From NCBI GenBank assembly GCA_036822055.1, contig DAISIK010000013.1:1-64000 (forward strand): a DNA stretch of 64,000 nucleotides. Direction: 5' to 3'. Source of the DNA: DAISIK01 sp036822055 (lineage in GTDB: Bacteria > Verrucomicrobiota > Verrucomicrobiia > Opitutales > Puniceicoccaceae). The notes below the pieces were generated by a model. That model was not told the DNA's origin. It saw only the letters and a program-made list of their open reading frames with translations, and searched no databases. Position numbers and translations under genes: made by a program. Below, one piece after another: positions 1 to 8,024 of the stretch (position 1 is its first letter; each line of letters starts with the position of its first letter).

Positions 1-50
1 AGTTTACGGGTGCGAGGGGTGGTCGCGGCGTTGGGATGCAATCGGATCAT
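1..50 (-). CDS. IS481-like transposase, N-terminal fragment (runs off window)
   Basis: A reading frame starts with ATG at 50 and stays open to the window edge (16 residues visible, beginning MIRLHPNA). An AGGAGG lies 7 bases upstream. A start of the form M-x-x-H-x-N-A-x-x-T-P-x-x-R is what I know from IS481-family DDE transposases, so I read this as the beginning of such a gene. The catalytic domain is outside the window. No terminal inverted repeat could be placed with certainty. The family call rests on very few residues. Confidence 0.5.
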   Translation of the reverse strand, partial: MIRLHPNAATTPRTRK

Positions 51-136
51 AGGGAAACCTCCTGCGTGAAGCGGGGGCTCATTGCCGCCCCCGTACCCCC
101 GCTAGGGGAAAATAAATCCAACAGAACCGGTGCCAT
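47..136 (-). CDS. possible 29-residue leader ORF coupled to the transposase
   Basis: ATG at 136 is preceded by GAGGAGG and opens a 29-codon frame whose TGA overlaps the transposase ATG (ATGA). Its ribosome-binding region and that of the transposase share the string AGGAGGTTTCC. The peptide begins MAPVLLDLFS and is rich in Gly, Ser and Pro. It has no family I recognise. It could be a leader that couples or limits transposase translation, or only a chance frame in a duplicated ribosome-binding region. Confidence 0.3.
   Translation of the reverse strand: MAPVLLDLFSPSGGTGAAMSPRFTQEVSL
70..103. repeat. stem-loop inside the leader ORF
   Basis: Bases 70-77 (AGCGGGGG) and 96-103 (CCCCCGCT) form a perfect 8-bp G+C stem with an 18-base loop, just upstream of the transposase start on the minus strand. 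It could impede read-through or translation into the transposase. It has no T-run, so it is not a classical terminator. Confidence 0.4.
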
Positions 137-199
137 CAGGAAACCTCCTCTTTAGCCCCGGATTGTCCGAGCAAATGGGTTCTCATTGCGCATGCTGGA

Positions 200-228
200 A
201 CTTCTAACAGGTTAATCTCACTTGTCAA
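200..228 (-). promoter_or_regulatory. candidate sigma-70 promoter for the transposase
   Basis: On the minus strand a consensus TTGACA (-35) is at 228-223. A weak -10 (TAGAAG or TTAGAA) follows at 15-16 bases spacing. It points toward the leader ORF and the transposase. Sequence match only. Confidence 0.3.
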
Positions 229-287
229 CCAACTGAGCTGGACATAACATGTTGAGCAAAGTAGGAATCCGGCGGTCTTTGGCTGTT

Positions 288-1091
288 TTATTCGCTGGAT
301 TCGTCCAGGTCGCTGCGTTTGAGGATTTTCAAGAAATCAACCGTGCCCCTTGTAGGTTTGATACGCCGCCCCGAATCATCGACACTATATAGATAATCCC
401 CAAAGTAGTCTACGTCAGTTATTACTTCCTTGTACCTGTTATAATCCCCGACACAGTAGGTATGGCCTAGAAGGTATTCGGGCAAGATCTCTTTCATTTG
501 CTTGACCGTTAGCGAGCGCACTCGTCCACAGTAATGTTCAACCGTTCGGAATCCGCCATCCGGTGCAATTGCACAAAGGGCTTTGGGCAATATCCCATTC
601 TTTAAATAAAGATCAATGTAAGCCTCAGTGTTGTCATTTTGAAGATAGATAAGGCTGTAGAGTCTTTGATTCTTTCTCCAGAAACTGATTTCGCAGTTTT
701 TGAATCTGGATTCACAGGAACCATTTCGGCTGGCATTTTGTCTAGTCCCAATGCCGAGAAAGTGCCGGTTTAATGTAAACTTCTGAACCTCGCGGAAGCC
801 TTCTCTGTATAATCGGTCCTTTACTTTAATGAGCATCCCGAAAAACTTGTTCCTTATACCTCTTAAAGGACTCCAGAGATCCAGATCACAGAAAACGTAT
901 GAATATATGAAATCCTGGAAGGCAACCATCGGCGTGATGTCAGCACCTGAGGATATATAAAAGCAACTGTCTTCCAGTAGGTCCTTTATATCTAACTTCA
1001 GCATATTCATGGTAAAATTGCAGAGGCGACGGTGGTTGATGACGCCTTCCTCATTTCTCAGCCATTTGGGTGGATAGTTGCCTTCTTCCAT
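288..1091 (-). CDS. orphan hypothetical protein, A+T-rich
   Basis: A 267-residue protein with no family I recognise. It starts at ATG 1091 (MEEGNYPPKW) with no clear Shine-Dalgarno. It has no signal peptide or membrane segment. It is rich in Tyr, Phe and Arg, with a soluble alpha/beta look, and carries a short stretch FYISSGADITP near residue 45. Base composition is clearly lower in G+C than the genes that follow, and it lies next to an IS481-like transposase start, so acquisition by transfer is likely. No partner gene is visible. Function unknown. Confidence 0.6.
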   Translation of the reverse strand: MEEGNYPPKWLRNEEGVINHRRLCNFTMNMLKLDIKDLLEDSCFYISSGADITPMVAFQDFIYSYVFCDLDLWSPLRGIRNKFFGMLIKVKDRLYREGFREVQKFTLNRHFLGIGTRQNASRNGSCESRFKNCEISFWRKNQRLYSLIYLQNDNTEAYIDLYLKNGILPKALCAIAPDGGFRTVEHYCGRVRSLTVKQMKEILPEYLLGHTYCVGDYNRYKEVITDVDYFGDYLYSVDDSGRRIKPTRGTVDFLKILKRSDLDESSE

Positions 1092-1493
1092 AGGTTATTT
1101 GATGATTTTAGCTTTAGTTTAGGGTGCTGTACTGCGTGTGGGGGAAGTCTATCGTCTCTGCCGAGATTGACTGCGGTTTCCCGGAATCTAATCGGCCTTC
1201 AAAGCGAGAACTAAGGTGGATAAGCGGCAATTGCTCAAGCCGCTCAGCTTCGTCTTTCTGCGGCGTTACTCAACCTTGCGGTCGCCGGTGAAAGTCGCTC
1301 AGTGCTCGGCTTCTCAGTCAAGATTTCTTCAAGCGCGGCACGGGATAGTTCTTTTCTCACGGGGTTTGTTGAGGGGTCGGTTGGTCTATTCGAGTGAGGG
1401 AAGGACAGTATGCCAAGAAAGGCAGTTGTGGAGCCGGGGCTCGGCGTTCCCGGAGAGGGGGTCGTCGTGCGGAGGGCCACCGAGGTGGGGCTC
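1092..1493. other. 402-bp stretch without a supported gene
   Basis: Between the orphan gene and the end of argD I see only short frames of skewed, low-complexity composition (Ser/Pro/Arg-rich) on both strands. The minus-strand frame continuing past argD looks like a shadow frame. No hairpin terminator with a T-run was found after argD. The stretch may be remnant sequence left by insertion at the 3' end of the arg operon. Confidence 0.5.
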
Positions 1494-2675
1494 TCAAGAG
1501 GCCGTAAGGCTAGGGAGGTTAGCCAGGATCTGAACGGCTGCCTCGAGGTCGCTGACGGGGGTATTGAGGGCAGGAAGCAGGCGGATGGCTTGGTTGCCCG
1601 CGGGGACGCAGAGAAGGCCAGCCTGGCGGGCGAGGGCAACGACCTCAATGGGTGAGGGGGCGGTGACGAGGGCAACGATGAAGCCGCGCCCGCGCAGGTC
1701 GGTGAAAAGGTCGGGCCGGTGAGCTACCAATTCACGGAGCTGCTGATGCCACGTTTTTGAGGCCTCGCGGACGTGGCGGAGGAGCTGCTCTGACTCAATG
1801 GTGCGAAGAACGGCCAAAGCAGCGGCTGAAGCAAGCGGGTTGCCTCCGAAAGTGGTTCCGTGGGAACCGGGTTGAAAGAGATCGGCATGAGGCTGGGCAA
1901 CCCAGATGGCTCCGATCGGGAAGCCGCCACCGAGTCCCTTGGCCATGCCGATGGCGTCGGGGACGACGCCGCTCGATTCGAAGGCAAAAAAGTCTCCGGT
2001 TCGACCGATCCCACATTGAACCTCGTCAAGAAGGAGAAGGAGTTGGTGTTGATCGCAGAGGGCTCTGAGTTCTCGGAGGAAACCGGGATCGGCGACAAAA
2101 ACACCGCCCTCGCCCTGGATGGTCTCGATGAAGATGGCGGAAGTGCGCTCGTCGATGGCGGAAGCGAAAGACTCGATGTCATTCAACTTTCCTTGACGGA
2201 AACCTTCCAGCATGGGCCGGAAGCCCCCCTGAATTTTTTCCTGGGGAGTTGCGGCCATCCCTCCGAAGGTTCGTCCATGGAAGGCGTTGGCAGCGGTGAT
2301 GACGTGGAAGCGTTGGCCTTCAGTCCCGGCCATGCGCCGCCCGTGAAGACGGGCAAGCTTGAGGAGGGCCTCGTTGGCCTCGGCACCGCTGTTACAGAAG
2401 AGGAATTTGCCGGGAGGGGTGTAGCTAGCGAGGGTAGTGGCGAGCTCGTTTTGGAGGGGATTGGCGAAGAGGTTGCTGCAGTGGCCGAGGATGGCTGCCT
2501 GCTCCTGGATGGCGGCGACCCAGGCGGGGTGGGCATGGCCGAGGGCATTCACGGCAATGCCGGTGGTAAAGTCGAGGTATTCACGGCCCTCCTGATCCCA
2601 GAGGCGGTTGCCTGCACCACGCACCGCGACAAATGGTGGGGGGGCATAGTTGCTGATGAGGGGAGGGTTTTCCAT
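1494..2675 (-). CDS. argD: acetylornithine aminotransferase
   Basis: PLP-dependent class III aminotransferase, 393 residues, the normal ArgD length. It converts N-acetylglutamate semialdehyde and glutamate to N-acetylornithine. Seen: the N-terminal entry motif DFTTGIAVNALGHAHP, the GAEANE cofactor loop, LLLLDEVQCGIGRTG carrying the pyridine-binding Asp, and AKGLGGGFPIGA with the Schiff-base Lys near residue 245. ATG start at 2675. It is the last gene of argC-argJ-argB-argD, 15 bases after argB. In many bacteria ArgD also serves lysine synthesis (succinyl-DAP aminotransferase), which sequence alone cannot settle. Confidence 0.95.
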   Translation of the reverse strand: MENPPLISNYAPPPFVAVRGAGNRLWDQEGREYLDFTTGIAVNALGHAHPAWVAAIQEQAAILGHCSNLFANPLQNELATTLASYTPPGKFLFCNSGAEANEALLKLARLHGRRMAGTEGQRFHVITAANAFHGRTFGGMAATPQEKIQGGFRPMLEGFRQGKLNDIESFASAIDERTSAIFIETIQGEGGVFVADPGFLRELRALCDQHQLLLLLDEVQCGIGRTGDFFAFESSGVVPDAIGMAKGLGGGFPIGAIWVAQPHADLFQPGSHGTTFGGNPLASAAALAVLRTIESEQLLRHVREASKTWHQQLRELVAHRPDLFTDLRGRGFIVALVTAPSPIEVVALARQAGLLCVPAGNQAIRLLPALNTPVSDLEAAVQILANLPSLTAS

Positions 2676-2690
2676 GCGAGACTTAAGAAC

Positions 2691-3578
2691 CTAATCGCTG
2701 ACTATTTCGGTGCCAACTCCACGATCGGTAAAAATCTCGAGGAGGAGGGAATGGGGTACCCGACCGTCGATCAGGTGGACGCGGCGGACGCCCTGCTGGA
2801 GAGCTTCGACGGCACTGTTGATCTTCGGGACCATGCCTTTGGAAATAACGCCCTTTTTTTGGTATCCAGAAACCTGAGACGAAAGAAGGGTTGAAATAAG
2901 GGTTCCGGGGTCGGAGGGGTCGGCGAGAAGGCCTGGTACATCGGAGAGGTAAACGAGGCGTCTGGCGCGGAGAGCGGTGGCGAGCTTGGAGGCTGCGATG
3001 TCGGCATTGGTATTGTAGATAACGCCGTCGGGGCCGCTGCTGAGGGGGGAAATGATGGGGGTGTAGCCCTCGGCAAGGGCTCGGTGAATGGGGGCGGAAT
3101 CGACGGAGGTGACCTCGCCAACAAAGCCGAGATCGATGGGGTTGCCGTCTTGATCGTGGGTTAATTTGCGTGCCCGGAGCACCCGATTGCCAAAGATGCC
3201 GAGGGGACGACCTCCGAGGTGCTGGATCATCTCGCAGATTTCAAGATTTACCTCATGATTGAGGGTTTGTTCGACGACTTGAATGGTAGCTTGGTCGGTG
3301 ACCCGGAGTCCGTCCCTGAAGACGGGAGTAGCTCCACTGGCGGCAATGGCGCGGGAGATGGATTTGCCGCCACCGTGAACAACGACGACGCGGATACCGA
3401 CGGCGGAGAGAAAAACGACATCGGTAGCGACTCGTGAACGGACAGCGGGATCCGGGTCGTCCATGAAGCTCCCGCCGTATTTGACGACGAAGACGGAATC
3501 GCGGAACTGTTGAATGTACGGAAGGGCCTCGAGCAGAACTTCGGTTTTGCGCTGGATGTCGATCGAGGGGGTGCTCAT
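2691..3578 (-). CDS. argB: acetylglutamate kinase
   Basis: Phosphorylates N-acetylglutamate. Amino-acid kinase fold: VVKYGGS near the N terminus and VVVHGGGKSI are the nucleotide and substrate glycine loops. I choose ATG 3578 (MSTPSIDIQRK, 295 residues) because it overlaps the argJ stop as ATGA. The open frame extends 41 codons upstream inside argJ, but that part is unlike the family. The protein keeps an extra N-terminal helix before the kinase core. In this family that helix is typical of the hexameric, arginine-inhibited form, so feedback inhibition by arginine is expected (inference). Confidence 0.95.
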   Translation of the reverse strand: MSTPSIDIQRKTEVLLEALPYIQQFRDSVFVVKYGGSFMDDPDPAVRSRVATDVVFLSAVGIRVVVVHGGGKSISRAIAASGATPVFRDGLRVTDQATIQVVEQTLNHEVNLEICEMIQHLGGRPLGIFGNRVLRARKLTHDQDGNPIDLGFVGEVTSVDSAPIHRALAEGYTPIISPLSSGPDGVIYNTNADIAASKLATALRARRLVYLSDVPGLLADPSDPGTLISTLLSSQVSGYQKKGVISKGMVPKINSAVEALQQGVRRVHLIDGRVPHSLLLEIFTDRGVGTEIVSD

Positions 3579-4807
3579 TCGCTCTTGTTGTAATTGACGT
3601 AGGCCTCGGTGAGGTCGGTGGTCAGGATGGAGAAGGCGGCATTGCCCTGATTGAGGCGGAGGGTGATGTTGAAGCGGGGCTGGGAGACAACCTGTTTCCA
3701 TTGGGGTTTGTTCTCTGGGTGGGAGCGCCCGCTGGTGAGAGCGGGTATGTCGCCGTAGAGGAGGTCAATGCGGTGCTCCTCAATGGCGGCACCGGCGTAG
3801 CCGGCTGCGTCGAGGAGACGACCCCAGTTGGGGTCTTCGCCGTACCACGAAGCCTTGACAAGAAGGGAATTGGCAATGGCGCGGGCGACTTTTTCTGCCG
3901 ACTCGGGGTCGCGGGCTTTTTCGACCTTGAGTTCGATGACATGGGTTATTTTTTCCCCGTCTCCTACGATCATTTCAGCGAGGAGTTGGCAGACCCGACC
4001 AACGGCTTGGCGGAAGGCGTCGAGGACAGCGGCGTCATCCTCAGCGATAATCCGGCTGAGGCCATTGGCAAGGACGAGGACGGTGTCATTGGTGCTCATA
4101 TCTCCATCGATGGAGATGCGGTTGAAGGATGCGTTGGTCGAGCTGTTGAGAATACCCTGAAGGGTAGCCTGTCCAATTTTGATATCGGTGGCGAGGAAGG
4201 CGAGCATGGTAGCCATATTAGGCTGGATCATGCCGGCTCCCTTGGCGACCCCGGCAACGGTGAAGGTTTTTTTCCCGAGGGAGCAGTGAGCGGTAACGGT
4301 TTTCTGTTTTGTGTCGCTAGTGAGGATGGCTTGGGCAAAAGCGTGGCCAAAGGCAGAATCGCGCTCGAGACCGCGACCGCAGGTGGCGATCCCATCGCGA
4401 ATTTTTTCCATAGGGAGGGCTACGCCGATGCGGCCAGTCGAGGCGACAAAGAAGCTGTTTTCTGGAACTTGGCAGACTCCGGCAGCTAGGGCAGCCATTG
4501 CTTTGGCATCCTCATATCCCTGCTCTCCTGTGCAGGCATTGGCGTTTCCGCTGTTGGCGACAATGCCGTGGTAGCGAGGTTCGCGGGAGATTTTAAATCG
4601 TTCGCGGCAGAGGCGGACAGGAGCGGCAAAGATGTCATTTTTGGTAAAAACTCCGGCGGCAGAGCAAGGTTCCTTGCTAAAGATGATGCCGAGGTCGAGC
4701 TGCTCGTTACCGCGCTGCCGGACGTCGCAGGCGACCGCATTCAGGCGGAAGCCATTAACATCGGTAAGACCGGGAGTATCGGTTTTGATTTCTATTTTGA
4801 GGCTCAT
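3575..4807 (-). CDS. argJ: glutamate N-acetyltransferase / ornithine acetyltransferase
   Basis: ArgJ moves the acetyl group from N-acetylornithine back to glutamate and releases ornithine (cyclic arginine pathway). At 410 residues it has normal length. The precursor cleaves itself before a nucleophilic Thr. The site is visible as KGAGMIQPNMATMLAF, with cleavage expected between Ala and Thr to give alpha and beta chains. ATG 4807 lies 19 bases after argC, and the stop overlaps argB. Whether it also uses acetyl-CoA (bifunctional) is not decided by sequence. No argA is present here. Confidence 0.95.
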   Translation of the reverse strand: MSLKIEIKTDTPGLTDVNGFRLNAVACDVRQRGNEQLDLGIIFSKEPCSAAGVFTKNDIFAAPVRLCRERFKISREPRYHGIVANSGNANACTGEQGYEDAKAMAALAAGVCQVPENSFFVASTGRIGVALPMEKIRDGIATCGRGLERDSAFGHAFAQAILTSDTKQKTVTAHCSLGKKTFTVAGVAKGAGMIQPNMATMLAFLATDIKIGQATLQGILNSSTNASFNRISIDGDMSTNDTVLVLANGLSRIIAEDDAAVLDAFRQAVGRVCQLLAEMIVGDGEKITHVIELKVEKARDPESAEKVARAIANSLLVKASWYGEDPNWGRLLDAAGYAGAAIEEHRIDLLYGDIPALTSGRSHPENKPQWKQVVSQPRFNITLRLNQGNAAFSILTTDLTEAYVNYNKSE

Positions 4808-4826
4808 AGAGGGAGAAGCGGCTGGT

Positions 4827-5876
4827 TTAGATCAAGCCGGCAGTCTCGGGAAGGTGGTGGAGAAGGTTGAAGATTTGAACGGCTTGGCCGCTGGCGCCTT
4901 TGACGAGGTTATCCTCAGCGGAAGCGAGAATGAGGGAAGAGGTGCGAGGATCCAGAAAAGCAGCGAGATCAATGCGATTGGTTCCGGCCACGGCGAGGGT
5001 GTCGGGGTAGGACCCGGGTGGTAAAATGGATACAAAGGGCCTGTCCCGGTAGGTTTTTTCCCAGGAATCGTAAATCGACTCGAGGGTGAGGGAGGGATCG
5101 GCTGGAAGAATAATGGTGCTGATGATGCCGCGGTTGATCGGGACCAGGTGGGGCAGGAACTGAATGGTGATGGGGGACCGGGCAACTTTGGAGAGTTGTT
5201 CCTCGATTTCGGAGAGGTGGCGGTGGTTCGGAAAACCGTAGGGACGCACACTTTCGTTGCGTTCACAAAAAAGGTTGGTGGCGGCGACTTTCTTACCGGC
5301 ACCGCTGACGCTGCTCATGCTTGAGGCAACGATGTTTTGGCCAGAGATGAGCTGGTCCCGGAGGAGGGGGAGGAGGGGGATAAGGATGCTGGTGGGGTAG
5401 CACCCCGGACAGGCGATGAGGGGGGCATCTTGATAGTTTTCCAGTGGCTCCCAGTCAGCGAGGACATAGGGAGCCTGAAGAAGCAAGTGAGGGGCTGGAT
5501 GAGTGGATCCGTAATACTGATGGTAGGTGGAAGGGGAGGAGAGACGGAAGTCGGCGCTTAGGTCGATAACCCTTTTGCCCGCTTCGACGAGGGGCACGGC
5601 AAACTCGCTGGAGACGCCATGGGGAAGGGCGAGGAAGAAGGTTTCGACCGGAGAGGCGGCGAGTTCGGAGGGGTTGGAATCCGAAAAATAGAGATCTGAG
5701 GCCCGGCTGCGTAGGGCGGGAATCGCCTCGCCCAAACTTTTGCCCTTAAGCGAGCGGGAGGTTAAGGTATGGAGCTTGGCATAGGGGTGGCGTTCGAGGA
5801 GATTGACCAGAACCTCTCCCGAGTACCCGGAGGCGCCGACAATGCCAACACTCAGGTTGCTAGGTGAAGAATCCAA
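4827..5876 (-). CDS. argC: N-acetyl-gamma-glutamyl-phosphate reductase
   Basis: NADPH-dependent reduction of N-acetylglutamyl phosphate to the semialdehyde. At 349 residues it has standard length. Seen: Rossmann motif GIVGASGYSGEVLV at the N terminus, catalytic Cys in ACPGCYPTS, and a C-terminal HLVPINRG region. The start is TTG 5876 (MDSSPSNLSV). No ATG or GTG fits upstream of the Rossmann motif. It is the first gene of the arg operon, with 180 bases of intergenic DNA ahead of it, shared with a divergent outer-membrane gene, so the operon promoter should lie there. Confidence 0.95.
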   Translation of the reverse strand: MDSSPSNLSVGIVGASGYSGEVLVNLLERHPYAKLHTLTSRSLKGKSLGEAIPALRSRASDLYFSDSNPSELAASPVETFFLALPHGVSSEFAVPLVEAGKRVIDLSADFRLSSPSTYHQYYGSTHPAPHLLLQAPYVLADWEPLENYQDAPLIACPGCYPTSILIPLLPLLRDQLISGQNIVASSMSSVSGAGKKVAATNLFCERNESVRPYGFPNHRHLSEIEEQLSKVARSPITIQFLPHLVPINRGIISTIILPADPSLTLESIYDSWEKTYRDRPFVSILPPGSYPDTLAVAGTNRIDLAAFLDPRTSSLILASAEDNLVKGASGQAVQIFNLLHHLPETAGLI

Positions 5877-6056
5877 GGGTTTTGTTCTAGACTGGGGAAA
5901 TATGATGGCAATTGAAAAAGACGGACGGCCCCGAGTTTAGGGAATGGGCAAAGCGGTAGGGCAGGGGTGATCTACCGGGAAAATCCGGGGACTGGAGGAA
6001 ATTTATCAACTTGCCTAATTTGAACCGACTCTAGACACTGGCGGTCTTTTCGTCCC

Positions 6057-6791
6057 ATGGCATTCCGTCCCACAGTCTTTGTTCTCGTGGTCAGTCACTT
6101 CGGTGCGGTGCTGGCCTGGGGCGATAGTGCGCGGAGAACGGCAGACGATGTCTGGCTTTTTGACTCGAATGGCGCGAGCACCTTCGATAGCGGAAAGATC
6201 CAGGTGGAGGGATCCACGGGATCTTCTGAGCCGACCGCAAGCCTTCCAAAGGTTTCTTTCCGCGGACAGACCTACAAACTTCATGGGGCGGATGACGAGG
6301 TTAAGGATTTTCAACTCGGGCTCCGGTTTGAAGTTCCGGTGAGCGAGCTGACTTTCGTGCAAACCCAGACTTTGGTGGATTCAACATTTAATGATTCGAT
6401 ATCCTTTGGTTACCGACAATCGCTCGGGTACGGATTACTGCTTTGGAATACCGATCGCTTCCGCTTCTCTCTGGCTCCTGGAGTAGCAGGGGGCTACGAA
6501 AATGACTCTACGCTTAGCTTTGAGGATCGGCTCTCCATGTTGGGGAACTTCAACCAGCGCTTGTCGCTAAGCTTTTCTGAAAAACTGGTGGTGAATCAGG
6601 AATTCAACTACTTTGTTCAGCGGGTCGACGACGATAATCTTGCCACCTTCATGAACGTCGATCTTGAAACCCTTCTGTCCAATCGGTTGAGCTTCAAGGT
6701 TTCTTACGAGGTTAAATACGACGACACGGTGTCTGAGGATCTGGAGCTGCGAGAGTCTCGAATTTCCACAGCAATCGGTTTCCAGTTCTAG
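6057..6791 (+). CDS. outer-membrane beta-barrel protein (DUF481-like)
   Basis: A 244-residue protein with an N-terminal hydrophobic export segment, then a linker, then from about residue 80 alternating amphipathic strands with many aromatic and charged positions. It ends in ...AIGFQF, with the terminal Phe typical of outer-membrane barrels. The repeated strand pattern and the sequence style match DUF481-type barrels (salt-induced outer-membrane protein, YdiY-like). That family assignment is from memory. Ligand unknown. It is divergent from argC and converges on hemW with a 4-base overlap. Confidence 0.7.
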   Translation: MAFRPTVFVLVVSHFGAVLAWGDSARRTADDVWLFDSNGASTFDSGKIQVEGSTGSSEPTASLPKVSFRGQTYKLHGADDEVKDFQLGLRFEVPVSELTFVQTQTLVDSTFNDSISFGYRQSLGYGLLLWNTDRFRFSLAPGVAGGYENDSTLSFEDRLSMLGNFNQRLSLSFSEKLVVNQEFNYFVQRVDDDNLATFMNVDLETLLSNRLSFKVSYEVKYDDTVSEDLELRESRISTAIGFQF

Positions 6792-7993
6792 GCGGTGAGC
6801 GAGAGGAGATCCCTTTGGGGCTCTGGATGGGGAGCGGGGTATTCCGTATCAGTGGCGGCGAGGATCTCAGAGCCTATGGCATCGCAGCGGAGGCGCCCTT
6901 CGAGAGTGAGGGTAAGGTTTCCTGAACGCTCTTCGGCAAATCTGGCCCCGAGGAGCTGGTCGACGAGCCGGGAAAGAGCAATCTGTTCGGTTGGGGAGAA
7001 GGTGGTGTCGGAAAAGCCTGCCAAGGGCACACCCCGGGAAAGACGGAGACCAAAGATGAGTCGGTCGACGGCTAGAAGGTGCTTGGTCAGGGGCATTTGG
7101 TCGACTCGGTCGGGACGACCATGAGAGATGCCATCGATCCAACGATGGAGATCCGGGGTATTGGTGTAGCGCTGATTGTCTAATTGAGAGGATGCGCTGG
7201 GACCGTAGCCAATCCACTCCCCCATCATCCAGGTATTGAGGTTGTGAAGGCAGTTGTGATTGGGGCGAGAAAAGTTGGAGATTTCGTACTGTTGATATCC
7301 GGCAGCCTCGAGGGTTTCCCAGCCGAGACGGTAAAGATCGACTTCGTTATCAATATCGCGATGGACTTTACCCTGGGAGAGGCGGATAAAGAGGGCGGTA
7401 TCTTCTTCAAAAGTCAGGCAATAAGTGGAGAGGTGATCGGGGGCGAGGGCGATAGCCTCCTGGAGGTCGAGGAGGAGGTCTGTGGGGGATTGACCGGGAA
7501 GGGCGAACATCAGATCGAGATTGACGGAATCGAAACCGACCTCGCGGGCGGTTTCATAGGCGCGGATGGCCTGGGCGCGCGAATGGTGACGACCGAGACG
7601 ATCGAGCAACTCCGGTTGGAAAGATTGGACGCCGATGGACAGGCGGGTGACCCCAAGTTGGCGGAGGGTTTCGAGTTTGCGCCGGTTGATGGAAGCCGGA
7701 GCCGCTTCCACGGTCCACTCACAGATGGCATCCGAATGAGGAAGAGCGCGAGCGAGATCGACGAGTTGGTCGGGGTGAAGGAGTGAGGGAGTGCCACCCC
7801 CCCAAAAGACGGTATCGAACGCTCTGGACTGGGGGAGAAGGTTGACCTCGCGAGTCATGGCCGTGAGGTAGCGCTGGAGGGCCTGCCGGTCGGGGAGGTT
7901 TTTGTAGAAGGCGCAGAAGTCGCAGAGGGTCGGGCAAAATGGAATGTGGAAGTAGATACCCAGACCAAGGGGCGGTTTTTCTTGCAGGGGCAT
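6788..7993 (-). CDS. hemW: radical SAM heme chaperone HemW-like
   Basis: Radical SAM protein of the HemN/HemW group, 401 residues. The Fe-S cluster motif is CPTLCDFC, with Cys20, Cys24 and Cys27 (CxxxCxxC), preceded by IYFHIPF as usual. GGGTPSLL and SIGVQSF follow. Length near 400 and lack of the longer HemN N-terminal part favour HemW (heme chaperone) over coproporphyrinogen dehydrogenase. ATG 7993. It stands alone between two plus-strand genes. Confidence 0.88.
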   Translation of the reverse strand: MPLQEKPPLGLGIYFHIPFCPTLCDFCAFYKNLPDRQALQRYLTAMTREVNLLPQSRAFDTVFWGGGTPSLLHPDQLVDLARALPHSDAICEWTVEAAPASINRRKLETLRQLGVTRLSIGVQSFQPELLDRLGRHHSRAQAIRAYETAREVGFDSVNLDLMFALPGQSPTDLLLDLQEAIALAPDHLSTYCLTFEEDTALFIRLSQGKVHRDIDNEVDLYRLGWETLEAAGYQQYEISNFSRPNHNCLHNLNTWMMGEWIGYGPSASSQLDNQRYTNTPDLHRWIDGISHGRPDRVDQMPLTKHLLAVDRLIFGLRLSRGVPLAGFSDTTFSPTEQIALSRLVDQLLGARFAEERSGNLTLTLEGRLRCDAIGSEILAATDTEYPAPHPEPQRDLLSLTA

Positions 7994-8024
7994 AGTTGAT
8001 CTTTAATGCTCCTGCATTTCCCGA

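Noticed and set aside
1860..2894. 344-codon plus-strand ORF across argD and argB
   Set aside because: It is antisense to two clear enzymes. Its Gly/Glu/Asp-rich composition is what the opposite strand of high-G+C codons gives.
3579..3701. 41-codon N-terminal extension of argB
   Set aside because: Lies inside argJ with unlikely His/Pro/Arg-rich composition; ATG 3578 overlapping the argJ stop fits the family.
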